DNA from: CAYXTW01 sp964452645
GTDB lineage: Bacteria > Zixibacteria > MSB-5A5 > GN15 > PGXB01
Direction: 5' to 3'
Length of the DNA: 64,000 nucleotides
Assembly (NCBI GenBank): GCA_964452645.1
Contig: CAYVMO010000010.1
Coordinates: 1 to 64,000 of the forward strand
Below, piece by piece: positions 27,595-37,093 of the stretch. The notes below the pieces were generated by a model. That model did no database searches. It had not been told where the DNA came from and saw only the letters and a list, made by a program, of their open reading frames with translations. The position numbers were made by a program, and so were the translations under genes. The stretch's first letter is position 1. Each line of letters opens with the position of its first letter.

Positions 27595-28963
27595 TGTCCA
27601 AAACCCTTTTTGTAGATTTATCGATTTTTACCCGGTCGGCAATTTGATGTCCCACCAACCAGATAAGGCCCTTTTTATCGAAAATAACGGGGATTTCATC
27701 CCGGAGATGTTTTGAAATTTTTTTATCGGTCAGAAAATCACCGACTTTTTTGGTACCTTTCAAACCGAGCGGAGTAAACCTGTCGCCGGGCTTGATACCA
27801 CGTACACGGCAAGGCGGCGCGATTTTGTCATAGTCAATATTTACCCGGTCGCCTCTTTTACGAAAATCCATCAGGGCTTTCTCGTCCGATAACCGTATGG
27901 ATTTAAGACGTGACTTCAATTCCGAAATCTCTGTCATACCATTGAGCGTCATATTGACATTCCGAATTTTACATCTGCCTTTTGAGAAGTAGATTTTATT
28001 GCCCTCACAAGTTGCACTTATACCGCCCTCGATACTTACCGCTCTCGACTCGCCGTCTATCATGCTGTTCAGACGCGCGATGTCGTTAAAACTGCCGATC
28101 CCGGGTAAACCGCTGAGTTTTTCCAGCAATTGCTTAAATGTTCGTCTTCTTAACCAGTTATCATATAGTCTCATTTGGGCCAAATCAACAACAATTTTCC
28201 CCCCGGGCGTAATTCGGGCGATTTTTTTTATTTTCTTCAATGCAATGGCGGTGAGATAGTCGTCCTCGGCCGAAATTATTTCGGCAAAATTGCTTATGGA
28301 GCTTCGATAATTATCCCCAAAGCGCTTTTTAATAACCGGAATGATTTTGTTCCTGATGTAATTACGGCTGAAATCGGATTTCAGATTCGAACGGTCAATC
28401 AAGTAAGGGATCTTATTTTTTGTCAAATATTCCACGATTTCTTCTTTGGTGATATTATAAAGGGGGCGGATTATATTTCCGGAAATCGGTTTTATAGAAT
28501 AAAGTCCACCCGGGCCGGTGCCGCGGAAGAGGCGAAATAAAATGGTTTCGACGATATCATCCTGATGATGCCCCAGCGCGATTTTATTGCAGCTTTTTTC
28601 GGCGGCGTTTTTTTGCAGGATTTTTTTTCGTTTGATAAAGCCGGCTTCTTCAAGTGATAATTTATTTTCTCTGGCGTATTTCGGGATATCAACCTCATGT
28701 AAAATGAATTCGACCTTCAGTTTTTCACAGATTTTGCGGCAGAATTCGATTTCCTTCTGGACCGCGCGCGGCCGGATTTTGTGATTTATGTAGCAGGCGC
28801 AGAGGGAGAAATTCAGTTTTGGCGAAAACTTATACAAAATATGCAGCAAGGCAGTTGAGTCGGGCCCGCCGGAGAAAGCGACAAGGATTTTATCGCCCCG
28901 GTTAACCAACCGTAACTCTCTAATATTATTCTCTATTTTGTTTTGACATCTACCTTTTTTCAT
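27563..28963 (-). CDS. tilS: tRNA(Ile)-lysidine synthetase
   Basis: A 466-residue enzyme that attaches lysine to C34 of the tRNA-Ile CAU anticodon using ATP, an essential decoding step. The PP-loop ATP motif is VAFSGGPDSTALLHIL near residues 28-43. LGHHQDDIVET near 133 and the IRPLYNITKEEI segment near 180 are typical of the N-terminal domain. The C-terminal third (about 330-460) contains the TilS-specific substrate domain with GIKPGDRFTPLGLKG. It is first in the tilS-hpt-ftsH-folE cluster, and an AT-rich divergent region separates it from the lipoprotein at 29 kb. Length is normal. Confidence 0.95.
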   Translation of the reverse strand: MKKGRCQNKIENNIRELRLVNRGDKILVAFSGGPDSTALLHILYKFSPKLNFSLCACYINHKIRPRAVQKEIEFCRKICEKLKVEFILHEVDIPKYARENKLSLEEAGFIKRKKILQKNAAEKSCNKIALGHHQDDIVETILFRLFRGTGPGGLYSIKPISGNIIRPLYNITKEEIVEYLTKNKIPYLIDRSNLKSDFSRNYIRNKIIPVIKKRFGDNYRSSISNFAEIISAEDDYLTAIALKKIKKIARITPGGKIVVDLAQMRLYDNWLRRRTFKQLLEKLSGLPGIGSFNDIARLNSMIDGESRAVSIEGGISATCEGNKIYFSKGRCKIRNVNMTLNGMTEISELKSRLKSIRLSDEKALMDFRKRGDRVNIDYDKIAPPCRVRGIKPGDRFTPLGLKGTKKVGDFLTDKKISKHLRDEIPVIFDKKGLIWLVGHQIADRVKIDKSTKRVLDIEFIKRKINW

Positions 28964-29064
28964 AGTCAGTAATTTAACCGATTTGCTAATGAATATTATA
29001 AAAAAGTTGGAAGATATCTGAAATTATGCTGTATATTGAAAAAAGGTATTTAACTGGTGGTTTT

Positions 29065-29619
29065 ATGTTCGGAAATAAAATTTCCTCCGTGGGTTTTTCA
29101 GGTTTAATCTTTCTTATTTCAATCTCAATTATTCCGGGGTGCGACAAAGACAATCCTACTCGCTCCCTTTATATCAACTATAATTTATCCGGGACATGGG
29201 AAGAGAAGTATTCGATGACCTTTGGCAGTATGGTTGGAACGCCGGAAAATATGAATGGGTCATCATTCACCAAAGACTTGATATCGACGTTGTATTTTGC
29301 CAATGACAGTTTCAGCATAATAATAACAAATGACCATGGAGATACGGAGCAGCAATATTTCGGCAGGTACGATATCTCATCCGATACATTGACATTTTTT
29401 ATTCGTAACGAAGCCGGAGAAATTGAGGATCATTCGATTAATTTCCGGTTCGTATCGAACGATTCGCTGAATTTATGGACGATCGTTTATCCGACCGATG
29501 ATCCAAATATAATATCGATTCCGCTGTTTACCGATATAGTTTGGAATGTCTGCAAATCTTTTGATTGTGAATTGATGACTATTGGCCAAAAAAACTGGGG
29601 CTATTTCACGCGTCAATAG
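29065..29619 (+). CDS. Small predicted lipoprotein, function unknown
   Basis: A 184-residue protein with a basic N terminus, a hydrophobic stretch and the lipobox IIPGC at about residues 22-26 (counting from the ATG at 29065). The mature part (residues 27-184) is beta-rich with repeated T/S-x-T patterns such as GTWEEKYS, DTLTFFIRN and DHSINFRFV. Spacing of hydrophobic residues resembles lipocalin-like domains, but no family is recognised. An upstream ATG at 29026 would add 13 residues before the signal peptide and is less likely. It is monocistronic, divergent from tilS, and 71 bp before purL. Confidence 0.72.
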   Translation: MFGNKISSVGFSGLIFLISISIIPGCDKDNPTRSLYINYNLSGTWEEKYSMTFGSMVGTPENMNGSSFTKDLISTLYFANDSFSIIITNDHGDTEQQYFGRYDISSDTLTFFIRNEAGEIEDHSINFRFVSNDSLNLWTIVYPTDDPNIISIPLFTDIVWNVCKSFDCELMTIGQKNWGYFTRQ

Positions 29620-29690
29620 GTCGTTTTTCTTCCATTTAATAATTGACTCAAAACGCGTCTCCTTCTATATTCGGCTTTTTGGAGGAACAG

Positions 29691-31916
29691 ATGAAACAGC
29701 CGCAAGTTACCCCGCAGATGGTTAAAGACCACGGGCTGAATGATGAAGAATATCAAAAGATCATAGAAATACTCGGACGCGAGCCGAATTACACCGAACT
29801 GGGCGTTTTTTCGGTGATGTGGTCCGAGCATTGCTCGTATAAAAATTCGATTGCTTTATTAAAAACACTGCCGCGCGAAGGCGCGGCGCTTCTCACCGGC
29901 GCCGGCGAGGAAAATGCCGGGGCGGTCGATATCGGCGATAATCTGGCGGTCGTATTCAAAATCGAATCGCATAATCATCCGTCGGCGCTGGAACCATATC
30001 AAGGCGCGGCGACCGGGGTCGGGGGAATCCTTCGCGATATCTTTACCATGGGCGCCAGACCGATTGCGTCACTGGATTCGCTGCGTTTCGGCTCGCCGGA
30101 AAATCCGAGGGTACGGTATCTGGTCGATGGTGTCGTGCGCGGGGTGGGCGATTATGGCAACTCGTTCGGCGTGCCGACCGTCGCCGGGGAAACATATTTC
30201 AATGATGCTTACACCGGCAATCCTCTGATAAACGTCATGGCGGTCGGTATCTCCAAAGTCGATAAAATGGTCTCGGCAATCATCAAGGGTGAGGGTAATC
30301 CGGTTATGATAGTCGGCTCTAAAACCGGACGTGACGGTATTCACGGGGCGACTTTCGCCTCGGTGGAACTTTCAGATGCATCGGAGGCCAAACGCTCGGC
30401 GGTACAGATTGGCGATCCCTTTACCGAGAAATTGCTTCTGGAAGCGACGCTTGAGATTATCGATAAAGACCTCATTGTCGGCATTCAGGATATGGGTGCG
30501 GCCGGTATCACCTGCTCATGTTCCGAAATGTCGGCGCGCGGCGGGGCTGGCGTAACAATCGATATCGATAAAGTCCCGGTACGTGAAGACCGCATGACAC
30601 CCTACGAAATTCTTCTGTCCGAATCGCAGGAGAGAATGCTGGTTTGTGTCAAAAAGGGCAAAGAAGAAGATGTCCGGCGGATTTTTAAAAAATGGGAGCT
30701 CGATTCGACGATTATCGGTGAATCTAACAAAAGCGGTATATTTAAAGTGCGTCTCAACGGTGAAACGGTGGTTGAAATTCCGGCCGATGTTCTGGCGCTC
30801 GGCGGCGGGACACCGGTTTATCATCGGGAAACAGAAAAACCGGAATATATCGATGAGTTATCGAAGCTTGATTTTAATGAGTTTCCCCTTGACCGGGTTT
30901 GGAATAAGGATTTGCTGCATCTGCTGGCTTCGCCGAATATCTGCGATAAAAGCTGGGTGTACGATCAGTATGACTCCATGGTGCGTACCAATACGGTAGT
31001 CGGGCCCGGTTCCGACGCGGCGGTGCTGCGGATTCGGAAAACCAAAAAGGCGCTGGCCATAACGACCGATTGCAACGGCCGCTATTGCTATTTGAATCCC
31101 CGGCAGGGTGCCAAACAGGCGGTTTCCGAGGCGGCGCGTAATATTGTCTGCTCGGGTGGCAAGCCGGTGGCGATTACCAATTGTCTTAATTTCGGTAATC
31201 CATATAAACCAAAGATTTATTACGGTTTCTCCGAGGCGGTGGCCGGTATGGGTGAGGCCTGCCGGATGTTCGAGACGCCGGTAACCGGCGGGAATGTCAG
31301 TTTTTACAATGAAGATCCGGATCGGGCCGTTTTCCCGACACCGACGATCGGTATGCTGGGAGTGGTTGAAGATACGAAATATATCACGACCCAGTGGTTC
31401 AAAGACAGAGGCGATCTGATTTATCTTATCGGTGAGACGAAAGAGGAGCTGGGTGCCTCGGAGTATATTTATTCTATTTTTAGCAAGACCAACGGCCCGG
31501 TTCCGGAGATTGATTTGTCGTTTGAAAAACAGGTGCAGGATACAGTTCTTAAGGCAATCAAAAAGGGCTTTATTAAATCGGCGCATGACTGCTCGGATGG
31601 TGGTCTGGCGGTGGCGCTGGCCGAGTGCTGTATCTCCAATCGAGAGAGGATGATTGGCGCTTCGATAAAACTCGACGAAGATATTCGTATTGACTGTCTT
31701 CTATTCGGCGAAACACAATCGCGGATTATTGTCACGACCAAAAAAGAGAACGGCGTGAAGCTGGTTGATTTGTGTATCAAAAACAATATTCCGGTTTCAT
31801 CCATCGGTATAGTTGGTGGTGATACTTTTTCGATAAATGATCTGATTAAGCTTTCTTTATCCGATCTATCAGAAGCATATTACGATAGCCTGCCGAAGAT
31901 TTTGTCGAAGGCGTAA
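29691..31916 (+). CDS. purL: Phosphoribosylformylglycinamidine synthase subunit PurL
   Basis: A 741-residue ATP-dependent synthase of the fourth de novo purine step, of the small PurL type that works with PurS and PurQ; those genes are not here. The active-site segments VMWSEHCSYKNS (about 42-53), ESHNHPSALEPYQGAATGVG (about 88-107) and VQDMGAAGI-like QDMGAAGITCS (about 267-277) are present. The second half repeats the AIRS-like fold (GPGSDAAVLRI, VTGGNVSFYNE, SAHDCSDGG). The start is the ATG at 29691 behind GGAGGA (29681-29686); the TTG at 29643 would add 16 residues not typical of the family. Confidence 0.96.
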   Translation: MKQPQVTPQMVKDHGLNDEEYQKIIEILGREPNYTELGVFSVMWSEHCSYKNSIALLKTLPREGAALLTGAGEENAGAVDIGDNLAVVFKIESHNHPSALEPYQGAATGVGGILRDIFTMGARPIASLDSLRFGSPENPRVRYLVDGVVRGVGDYGNSFGVPTVAGETYFNDAYTGNPLINVMAVGISKVDKMVSAIIKGEGNPVMIVGSKTGRDGIHGATFASVELSDASEAKRSAVQIGDPFTEKLLLEATLEIIDKDLIVGIQDMGAAGITCSCSEMSARGGAGVTIDIDKVPVREDRMTPYEILLSESQERMLVCVKKGKEEDVRRIFKKWELDSTIIGESNKSGIFKVRLNGETVVEIPADVLALGGGTPVYHRETEKPEYIDELSKLDFNEFPLDRVWNKDLLHLLASPNICDKSWVYDQYDSMVRTNTVVGPGSDAAVLRIRKTKKALAITTDCNGRYCYLNPRQGAKQAVSEAARNIVCSGGKPVAITNCLNFGNPYKPKIYYGFSEAVAGMGEACRMFETPVTGGNVSFYNEDPDRAVFPTPTIGMLGVVEDTKYITTQWFKDRGDLIYLIGETKEELGASEYIYSIFSKTNGPVPEIDLSFEKQVQDTVLKAIKKGFIKSAHDCSDGGLAVALAECCISNRERMIGASIKLDEDIRIDCLLFGETQSRIIVTTKKENGVKLVDLCIKNNIPVSSIGIVGGDTFSINDLIKLSLSDLSEAYYDSLPKILSKA

Positions 31917-32040
31917 GAGACATTTTACTATTCGCGTAAAGGGGCACGTTGAATAGGTGTCATTTTTTTCTTCAGTGTTTTGACATTCGGAATAATATCC
32001 TGTTTTATCCAATCGTTTGCTTCCCGGGTAATACTACAAA

Positions 32041-32268
32041 TCACTTAAAAACCACGGCCAACTTATAAACCGCGAAAAGGCACCAGATGGCTTCAAGGAT
32101 AATGAATGGAATTGCGCCAAGTGTCCAGGCATAATAGGTCGAAATTCCGGCGCCGAAGATGTTTAATAAAATATAACTGACCGAAGTCTCCCGAACGACT
32201 TTTGATAAATTCAATGCAAATGCCGTTAATAGAAGTATCATACCGAAGATACCGAAATACAAATCCAT
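32041..32268 (-). CDS. Small membrane protein, CBU_0592-like
   Basis: A 75-residue protein with three predicted hydrophobic helices (about residues 3-22, 30-48 and 50-70). The pattern (short loop, SVSYILLNIFGA, then ILEAIWCLFAVY) resembles the small CBU_0592-like membrane family of unknown function. The ATG at 32268 has GGGAGGA upstream; that ribosome site lies at the end of the acetyltransferase gene, whose TGA is only two bases before the ATG. The two are probably co-translated. Confidence 0.75.
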   Translation of the reverse strand: MDLYFGIFGMILLLTAFALNLSKVVRETSVSYILLNIFGAGISTYYAWTLGAIPFIILEAIWCLFAVYKLAVVFK

Positions 32269-32270
32269 GC

Positions 32271-32705
32271 TCAATCCTCCCATGACTCGCGCTTGGAAAA
32301 ATAATTAATTTTGGGATTGCAGCTGTACCCCGCCTTGACAAACGTCGACATCGAGGGAGTATTGTAATCTTCAATCAGCGCCGCGATAACTTTTATCCCC
32401 AGACCATACAAAAAATTCTCCGCCTCTTTGATAAGATAACTCGCCAGTTCGCGGCCGCGATAATCGGGATCAATCGCCAGACGGTTGATCCACCCCTTGC
32501 GACCGTCTGATGTCCCGACCACCGCTCCGATCATTTTATCTGCGTCAAACATCCCGAACACACCGGTTTCCATCCGGCGAAACACGGCCTCCATAGCCTC
32601 GTGCGAGTCCCGCCCCCGCGGACGGTATGATAATCCGCATCGTGCCCACAAATCGATCAGTTGATCATAATCGGTGGCATCAAGGTGACGAATCAAGTAC
32701 TCCAT
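32271..32705 (-). CDS. GNAT-family N-acetyltransferase
   Basis: A 144-residue acetyltransferase using acetyl-CoA. The acetyl-CoA motif region is INRLAIDPDYRGRELASYLI near residues 81-100 (R-G-x-E-L-A replaces the usual R/Q-x-x-G-x-G/A loop in part). The C-terminal strand NTPSMSTFVKAGY near 115-128 is typical. The substrate is not predictable. Its start overlaps the end of the DUF116 gene by 26 bp, so the three genes here form one compact minus-strand operon. Confidence 0.88.
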   Translation of the reverse strand: MEYLIRHLDATDYDQLIDLWARCGLSYRPRGRDSHEAMEAVFRRMETGVFGMFDADKMIGAVVGTSDGRKGWINRLAIDPDYRGRELASYLIKEAENFLYGLGIKVIAALIEDYNTPSMSTFVKAGYSCNPKINYFSKRESWED

Positions 32706-33369
32706 ATTTCTCCTCTAAAATCGCCCTCAGTTTGCCTATGGCCGTCTCGGTGGGAAACGGTTTATCGGCCCAATGCTCGCATCCGGTGAAATTAAGGAAT
32801 ACGCCCCGCGCCGGCACGTCCGCCTCTTTGGCGCTGCGCATACCCGAGGCCAGTGTCAGCAGACATGACACCCCGATCACCGACAGCGACGGTTTATCCT
32901 TCTTGATTTTTTCAATCTGCTCGGTCAGTGCCCGCTTGGAAAAATATCCCTCGATGTTGTACTTATCAGCCAGCAGCATAATCTCATGAACCCGGCATTT
33001 CGGAACACAGCGGGTGCATCTTTTACCATATTTTGTCCTTTCTCTTTTGCACTTATCAAGCATCAAGGACATGCAATCAGGGAGAATCAAAACGGTATCT
33101 CTGGCTTTATTGAATGCCTTACGGTTGGTCTCGTCGAATATTTTATAGTACAACATCTCTATCAGATAAAACGGCTTCGGCGTCAAGCGAAACGAAAGAT
33201 CGTCGCGATTCAATATATCGCATTTCGTCTTTTCAAGAAAGCCGTCGATATTGGCAAATTCTTTTTCGAAATATTTATAGCCGTCCTTAAGCACCTTTTC
33301 CGTGAACTTATCGAGCTTGTCGTAAAAGTCGTCACGCAGTCGGAAAGTAATGGTCGGTTTTTCTTTCAT
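32680..33369 (-). CDS. DUF116-family cysteine-rich protein
   Basis: A 229-residue protein of the DUF116 type. The central motif DKCKRERTKYGKRCTRCVPKC, with CxxCxxxC near residues 122-130, is characteristic; further Cys are in VIGVSCLLTL and FTGCEHW. These could bind a metal or Fe-S cluster. No membrane segment is seen. The ATG at 33369 begins a sensible N terminus (MKEKPTITFRL); a GTG at 33417 would add 16 residues without a ribosome site. The function of the family is unknown. Genes around it (GNAT, small membrane protein) do not suggest a pathway. Confidence 0.85.
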   Translation of the reverse strand: MKEKPTITFRLRDDFYDKLDKFTEKVLKDGYKYFEKEFANIDGFLEKTKCDILNRDDLSFRLTPKPFYLIEMLYYKIFDETNRKAFNKARDTVLILPDCMSLMLDKCKRERTKYGKRCTRCVPKCRVHEIMLLADKYNIEGYFSKRALTEQIEKIKKDKPSLSVIGVSCLLTLASGMRSAKEADVPARGVFLNFTGCEHWADKPFPTETAIGKLRAILEEKYGVLDSSP

Positions 33370-33417
33370 GAAGCCAATATAGCCAATTCCGGGGCTTTTT
33401 CCTACGATGGTGTCCAC

Positions 33418-33450
33418 AAAAAAACCGGCTGACAGTAATCAACCGGTTTC
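33418..33450 (-). terminator. Intrinsic terminator of the TPR lipoprotein gene
   Basis: Read on the minus strand: AAACCGG, a 14-base loop, CCGGTTT and a run of seven T. It follows the stop of the TPR lipoprotein gene by 17 bases and separates it from the DUF116 operon. Confidence 0.75.
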
Positions 33451-33466
33451 TTATCGCCTTTTCAGG

Positions 33467-34018
33467 CTATCCGTCGTATTTGATTTCGCGGCTTTTATCC
33501 CAATTTTTCATGGTTTTGTCGACTTTGATTCGATTTTGCGCCTGGCGCGCCGAATCATTTCCGGGATTAAAAGCCAGCGCCTGATCATACTCTTCCATCG
33601 CTTTCTTCGGATTACCCAGATTCTCCCAGCTATAACCGATGGCGTAATGGATTTCCGATTTAACAAACTTATTATCCGGTGCATACTTCAGGCTGACACC
33701 CAGGGCTTCAATCGAAACCGTATATTCTTTTCTCTTTTGCATGGTCAGACCGAGATAATAGTGCGCCCCCCAGTTGCGATGGTCAAGTTCGATTGCTTTT
33801 TCGCAATGTTTCCGGGCTTGGCTGTATTTGCCTTCGGCATAAAATCGTTTGGCCTGTTTCAGGTGATTTTCGGAACCATTGATATTATCCTGCGACGGAT
33901 TATCGTATTGATTAAGATTGCTTTCCGCCGAGGCAACCTTTACAACCGTCACTTTTTTACTGCAGCCAAGCGTGAAAAAAAGCAGCAAAATCAAAACAAA
34001 TACGGATAATTTTTTCAT
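33467..34018 (-). CDS. TPR-repeat lipoprotein
   Basis: A 183-residue secreted lipoprotein. The signal sequence MKKLSVFVLILLLFFTLGC ends in a lipobox with the modified Cys at residue 19. Residues about 50-165 contain three tetratricopeptide-like repeats (QAKRFYAEGKYSQARKHCEK, WGAHYYLGLTMQKRKEYTVS, EIHYAIGYSWENLGNPKKAM, each about 34-37 residues). Such proteins are usually scaffolds for envelope assemblies; no specific partner is evident. It is divergent from coaX across a 142-bp AT-rich gap and ends with its own terminator. Confidence 0.9.
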   Translation of the reverse strand: MKKLSVFVLILLLFFTLGCSKKVTVVKVASAESNLNQYDNPSQDNINGSENHLKQAKRFYAEGKYSQARKHCEKAIELDHRNWGAHYYLGLTMQKRKEYTVSIEALGVSLKYAPDNKFVKSEIHYAIGYSWENLGNPKKAMEEYDQALAFNPGNDSARQAQNRIKVDKTMKNWDKSREIKYDG

Positions 34019-34160
34019 GGCCGCCTCCCGTTAATAAAAAAATACCTATCAATATATATATCGGTAGATATTTATGATTTATAAAAAATCGGCTGTTCAA
34101 CTAATGAACATCCGCCGAAGAGCAATTGACATTGGCTGCGGCAAAGGATATATTCCCCCT

Positions 34161-34928
34161 ATGCTTCTGGCGATTGATATAGGCAATACCGACACCGTTA
34201 TCGGGGTGTATGATGATAATCGACTGGTCGATCATTTCCGGGTGGCATCGAATCATACGCTGACTGTGGATGAATGCGGATTTTTCGTCACGGGTCTGCT
34301 GGAAAAACTCGATGTCAAAATCTCGCAATTGAATCGGGTCGTAATCGCTTCGGTGGTTCCTCGGCTGAAACCTGTCTATGAAAGAATGTCGGATAAATAT
34401 CTTTCGATAATCCCGTTGGTTGTATCCTCGGAAATAAAACTGCCGATTAAAATCGGTTACGATAATCCGAAAGCGGTCGGGGCCGATCGTATTGCCAACG
34501 CGGTTGCCGCCTATAGTAATTTCGGCGGGCCGATAATTGTCGTCGATTTCGGGACGGCGACGACTTTCGATGTTATCGATGAAAACGGTGTGTACCTGGG
34601 CGGCGTGATAACTCCCGGTCCGGAAACTTCAAGCCGCGAACTGGTCAAAAGAGCGGCACAACTTTTCGAAGTTAACATCGAGCGCCCGAAAAATATCATA
34701 GGACGGAACACTGCCGATTCGATCAAATCAGGCCTTTTTTACGGCACCGTCGGGCTGGTCGATTCAATCATCGAACGCATCAGGAATGAACTCGGCCATG
34801 ACGCCAGAGTCATCGCCACCGGAGGTCTGGCCGCTGATTTTTCAGCGGACAGCAGGTTTATTGAATCGGTAAATAATATTCTGACGCTCGAAGGATTAAA
34901 GATTATCGCCGATTTTCAAACCAAGTAG
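34161..34928 (+). CDS. coaX: Type III pantothenate kinase
   Basis: A 255-residue enzyme phosphorylating pantothenate in coenzyme A synthesis. It has the ASKHA fold with PHOSPHATE-1 loop AIDIGNTDTVIGVYDD (residues 4-19), the GADRIANAVAAY helix near 106, VVDFGTATTFDVID near 126, GGVITPG near 146 and the adenosine loop ATGGLA near 228. The start is the ATG at 34161, giving the typical N terminus MLLAIDIGNT; an ATG at 34074 would add a 29-residue extension not found in the family. It is upstream of groESL but has its own orientation and spacing. Confidence 0.94.
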   Translation: MLLAIDIGNTDTVIGVYDDNRLVDHFRVASNHTLTVDECGFFVTGLLEKLDVKISQLNRVVIASVVPRLKPVYERMSDKYLSIIPLVVSSEIKLPIKIGYDNPKAVGADRIANAVAAYSNFGGPIIVVDFGTATTFDVIDENGVYLGGVITPGPETSSRELVKRAAQLFEVNIERPKNIIGRNTADSIKSGLFYGTVGLVDSIIERIRNELGHDARVIATGGLAADFSADSRFIESVNNILTLEGLKIIADFQTK

Positions 34929-34997
34929 CGCTGTAAGTCAATATTTTACAATTAGATATAAATTTTTTCACTAATTCATAATTTTTTATGAAATTTC

Positions 34998-35062
34998 TTG
35001 ACATTCGGGCGTAAAAGGATATATTTAGCGCCCTGTTAGCACTCGACATAAGTGAGTGCTAA
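34998..35062 (+). promoter_or_regulatory. groESL promoter with CIRCE operator
   Basis: TTGACA (34998-35003), a 16-bp spacer and TATATT (35020-35025) form the promoter. A perfect CIRCE element, TTAGCACTC-N9-GAGTGCTAA, occupies 35036-35062, overlapping the start of transcription. CIRCE is the binding site of the heat-shock repressor HrcA, whose gene is not in this window. Confidence 0.92.
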
Positions 35063-35121
35063 CGGATGTTGTAGAGAGATGGAAAACTTGAATAAGCGTT
35101 TAAAACTAAGGAGGATTGAGT

Positions 35122-35406
35122 ATGGTTGTAAAACCATTGGCTGATCGGGTTCTTATTAAGCCGCTGGAGCCGGCTGAAATGAAAAAGGGAGGTATTATTA
35201 TTCCGGACACCGCCAAAGAAAAGCCCCAGGAGGGCGAAGTTATCGAAGTTGGTCCGGGTCGGATCGAGGACGGAAAACTGATTCCACTGGAAGTGAAAAA
35301 GGGCGACCGGATTCTCTACGGCAAGTATTCCGGAACGGAAGTTACTATTGATGGCGAAGAGCGTTTGATTATGCGCGAGTCCGATATTCTGGCAACAATT
35401 AAATAA
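35122..35406 (+). CDS. groES: Co-chaperonin GroES
   Basis: A 94-residue heptameric lid of the GroEL chamber. It shows the family N terminus VVKPLADRVLIKPLE, the mobile loop EMKKGGIIIPDTAKEKPQ (about residues 17-34) with its GroEL-contacting hydrophobic triplet III, and GPGRIEDGK near 50. AAGGAGG (35108-35114) fixes the ATG at 35122. It is 19 bp before groL and under CIRCE control. Confidence 0.97.
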   Translation: MVVKPLADRVLIKPLEPAEMKKGGIIIPDTAKEKPQEGEVIEVGPGRIEDGKLIPLEVKKGDRILYGKYSGTEVTIDGEERLIMRESDILATIK

Positions 35407-35425
35407 CAAATAAAGGAGTGGAAAT

Positions 35426-37063
35426 ATGCCAAAGATTATAGAATATGATGCTTCGGCACGCGAGAAGCTAAAGACAGGCGTTGATAAGCTGGCCAATGCG
35501 GTCAAGGTTACTTTGGGTCCCAAAGGCCGCAATGTAATTCTTGATAAAAAATACGGTTCGCCAACTGTTACCAAAGACGGTGTTTCGGTGGCCAAAGAAA
35601 TCGAACTGGAAGATCATTTCGAGAATATGGGTGCCCAGATGGTCAAAGAGGTGGCCTCGAAAACCTCGGATGTTGCCGGTGATGGAACCACAACGGCGAC
35701 CGTTCTGGCCCAGGCGATCTATCGTGAAGGTGTTAAGGCAGTGACGGCGGGTATTAATCCGATGGCTTTAAAGCGCGGTATTGACTCCGCTGTGTTGACC
35801 CTGGTTGAAGAAATCAAGAAATTGTCCAAGCCGGTTTCGGGTAAGACCGAAATCAGTCAGGTCGGGACTATCTCGGCCAACAACGATAAAGCTATCGGCG
35901 GTAAGATTGCCGATGCAATGGAGAAGGTCGGCAAGGATGGCGTTATCACGGTTGAGGAATCAAAAACGACCGAGACGACTCTTGAGGTGGTCGAGGGAAT
36001 GCAGTTCGACCGTGGTTATGTCTCGCCTTATTTTGTGACCGATCCCGACAACATGGAAGCGATTCTGGAAGAATCACTCGTCTTAATTCATGATAAAAAA
36101 ATCTCATCAATGAAAGACCTGCTGCCGGTTCTTGAGAAAATCGCGCAGATGGGCAGACCATTGATGATTATCGCCGAGGATATCGAGGGTGAAGCGCTGG
36201 CGACTCTGGTCGTTAATAAACTGCGCGGAACTCTCAAAATCGCCGCGGTTAAAGCCCCGGGATTCGGCGATCGTCGTAAAGCGATGCTTGAAGATATCGC
36301 GATTCTTACCGGCGGTAAAGTCATCTCCGAAGAGCTCGGCCTGAAGCTTGAAAACGTGAACACCGGCGACCTCGGGACCGCCAAGAAAATCGTGGTCAAT
36401 AAGGATAACACGACTCTTGTCGAAGGCGGCGGCAAAACCGAAGATATCAAAGCGAGAATCGGGCAGATTCGGAAACAGATTGACGACACCACCTCCGATT
36501 ATGATCGTGAAAAACTTCAGGAACGTCTGGCCAAGCTGGCCGGTGGCGTGGCCGTTATTAATGTCGGGGCTGCGACCGAAACGGAGATGAAAGAGAAAAA
36601 GGCGCGTGTTGAAGATGCGCTTAATGCCACTCGTGCGGCGGTCGAGGAAGGTATTGTCCCCGGCGGCGGCGTGGCCTTCCTACGCTCGATTCATGCGCTC
36701 GATTCATTGAAATTGAATACTGATGAAATGACCGGCGTCAATATTGTCCGTCGTGCGCTGGAAGAACCGATTCGTCAGATTTCCAACAACGCCGGTGTTG
36801 AAGGTTCAATCGTTGTCGATCGCGTCAAGAAAGAAAATGGCGCCTTCGGTTATAACGCTGAGACGGATACTTACGAAGACCTGATTAAGGCCGGTGTGAT
36901 TGATCCGACCAAGGTGACACGGATTGCTCTGGAGAACGCCGCCTCGATTAGCGGCCTGCTTCTGACGACGCAGGCGGTCGTGAGTGATAAGCCGGAAGAT
37001 GAAAAGACACCGGCGATGCCGGGTGGCGGCATGCCCGGCGGCGGCATGGGCGGAATGTACTAA
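35426..37063 (+). CDS. groL: 60-kDa chaperonin GroEL
   Basis: A 545-residue ATP-dependent folding chamber subunit. ATP-site motifs TLGPKGRNV (about 29-37) and AGDGTTTATVLAQ (about 85-97) are intact, as is the catalytic Asp region. The family signature AAVEEGIVPGGGVAFL lies near 403-418. The C terminus ends in the Gly-Gly-Met repeat tail. AAAGGAG precedes the ATG. A single groESL pair is seen in the window, ended by a strong terminator. Confidence 0.98.
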   Translation: MPKIIEYDASAREKLKTGVDKLANAVKVTLGPKGRNVILDKKYGSPTVTKDGVSVAKEIELEDHFENMGAQMVKEVASKTSDVAGDGTTTATVLAQAIYREGVKAVTAGINPMALKRGIDSAVLTLVEEIKKLSKPVSGKTEISQVGTISANNDKAIGGKIADAMEKVGKDGVITVEESKTTETTLEVVEGMQFDRGYVSPYFVTDPDNMEAILEESLVLIHDKKISSMKDLLPVLEKIAQMGRPLMIIAEDIEGEALATLVVNKLRGTLKIAAVKAPGFGDRRKAMLEDIAILTGGKVISEELGLKLENVNTGDLGTAKKIVVNKDNTTLVEGGGKTEDIKARIGQIRKQIDDTTSDYDREKLQERLAKLAGGVAVINVGAATETEMKEKKARVEDALNATRAAVEEGIVPGGGVAFLRSIHALDSLKLNTDEMTGVNIVRRALEEPIRQISNNAGVEGSIVVDRVKKENGAFGYNAETDTYEDLIKAGVIDPTKVTRIALENAASISGLLLTTQAVVSDKPEDEKTPAMPGGGMPGGGMGGMY

Positions 37064-37093
37064 AAGATATTTCGCAGTATACTTTCAAAAGGG

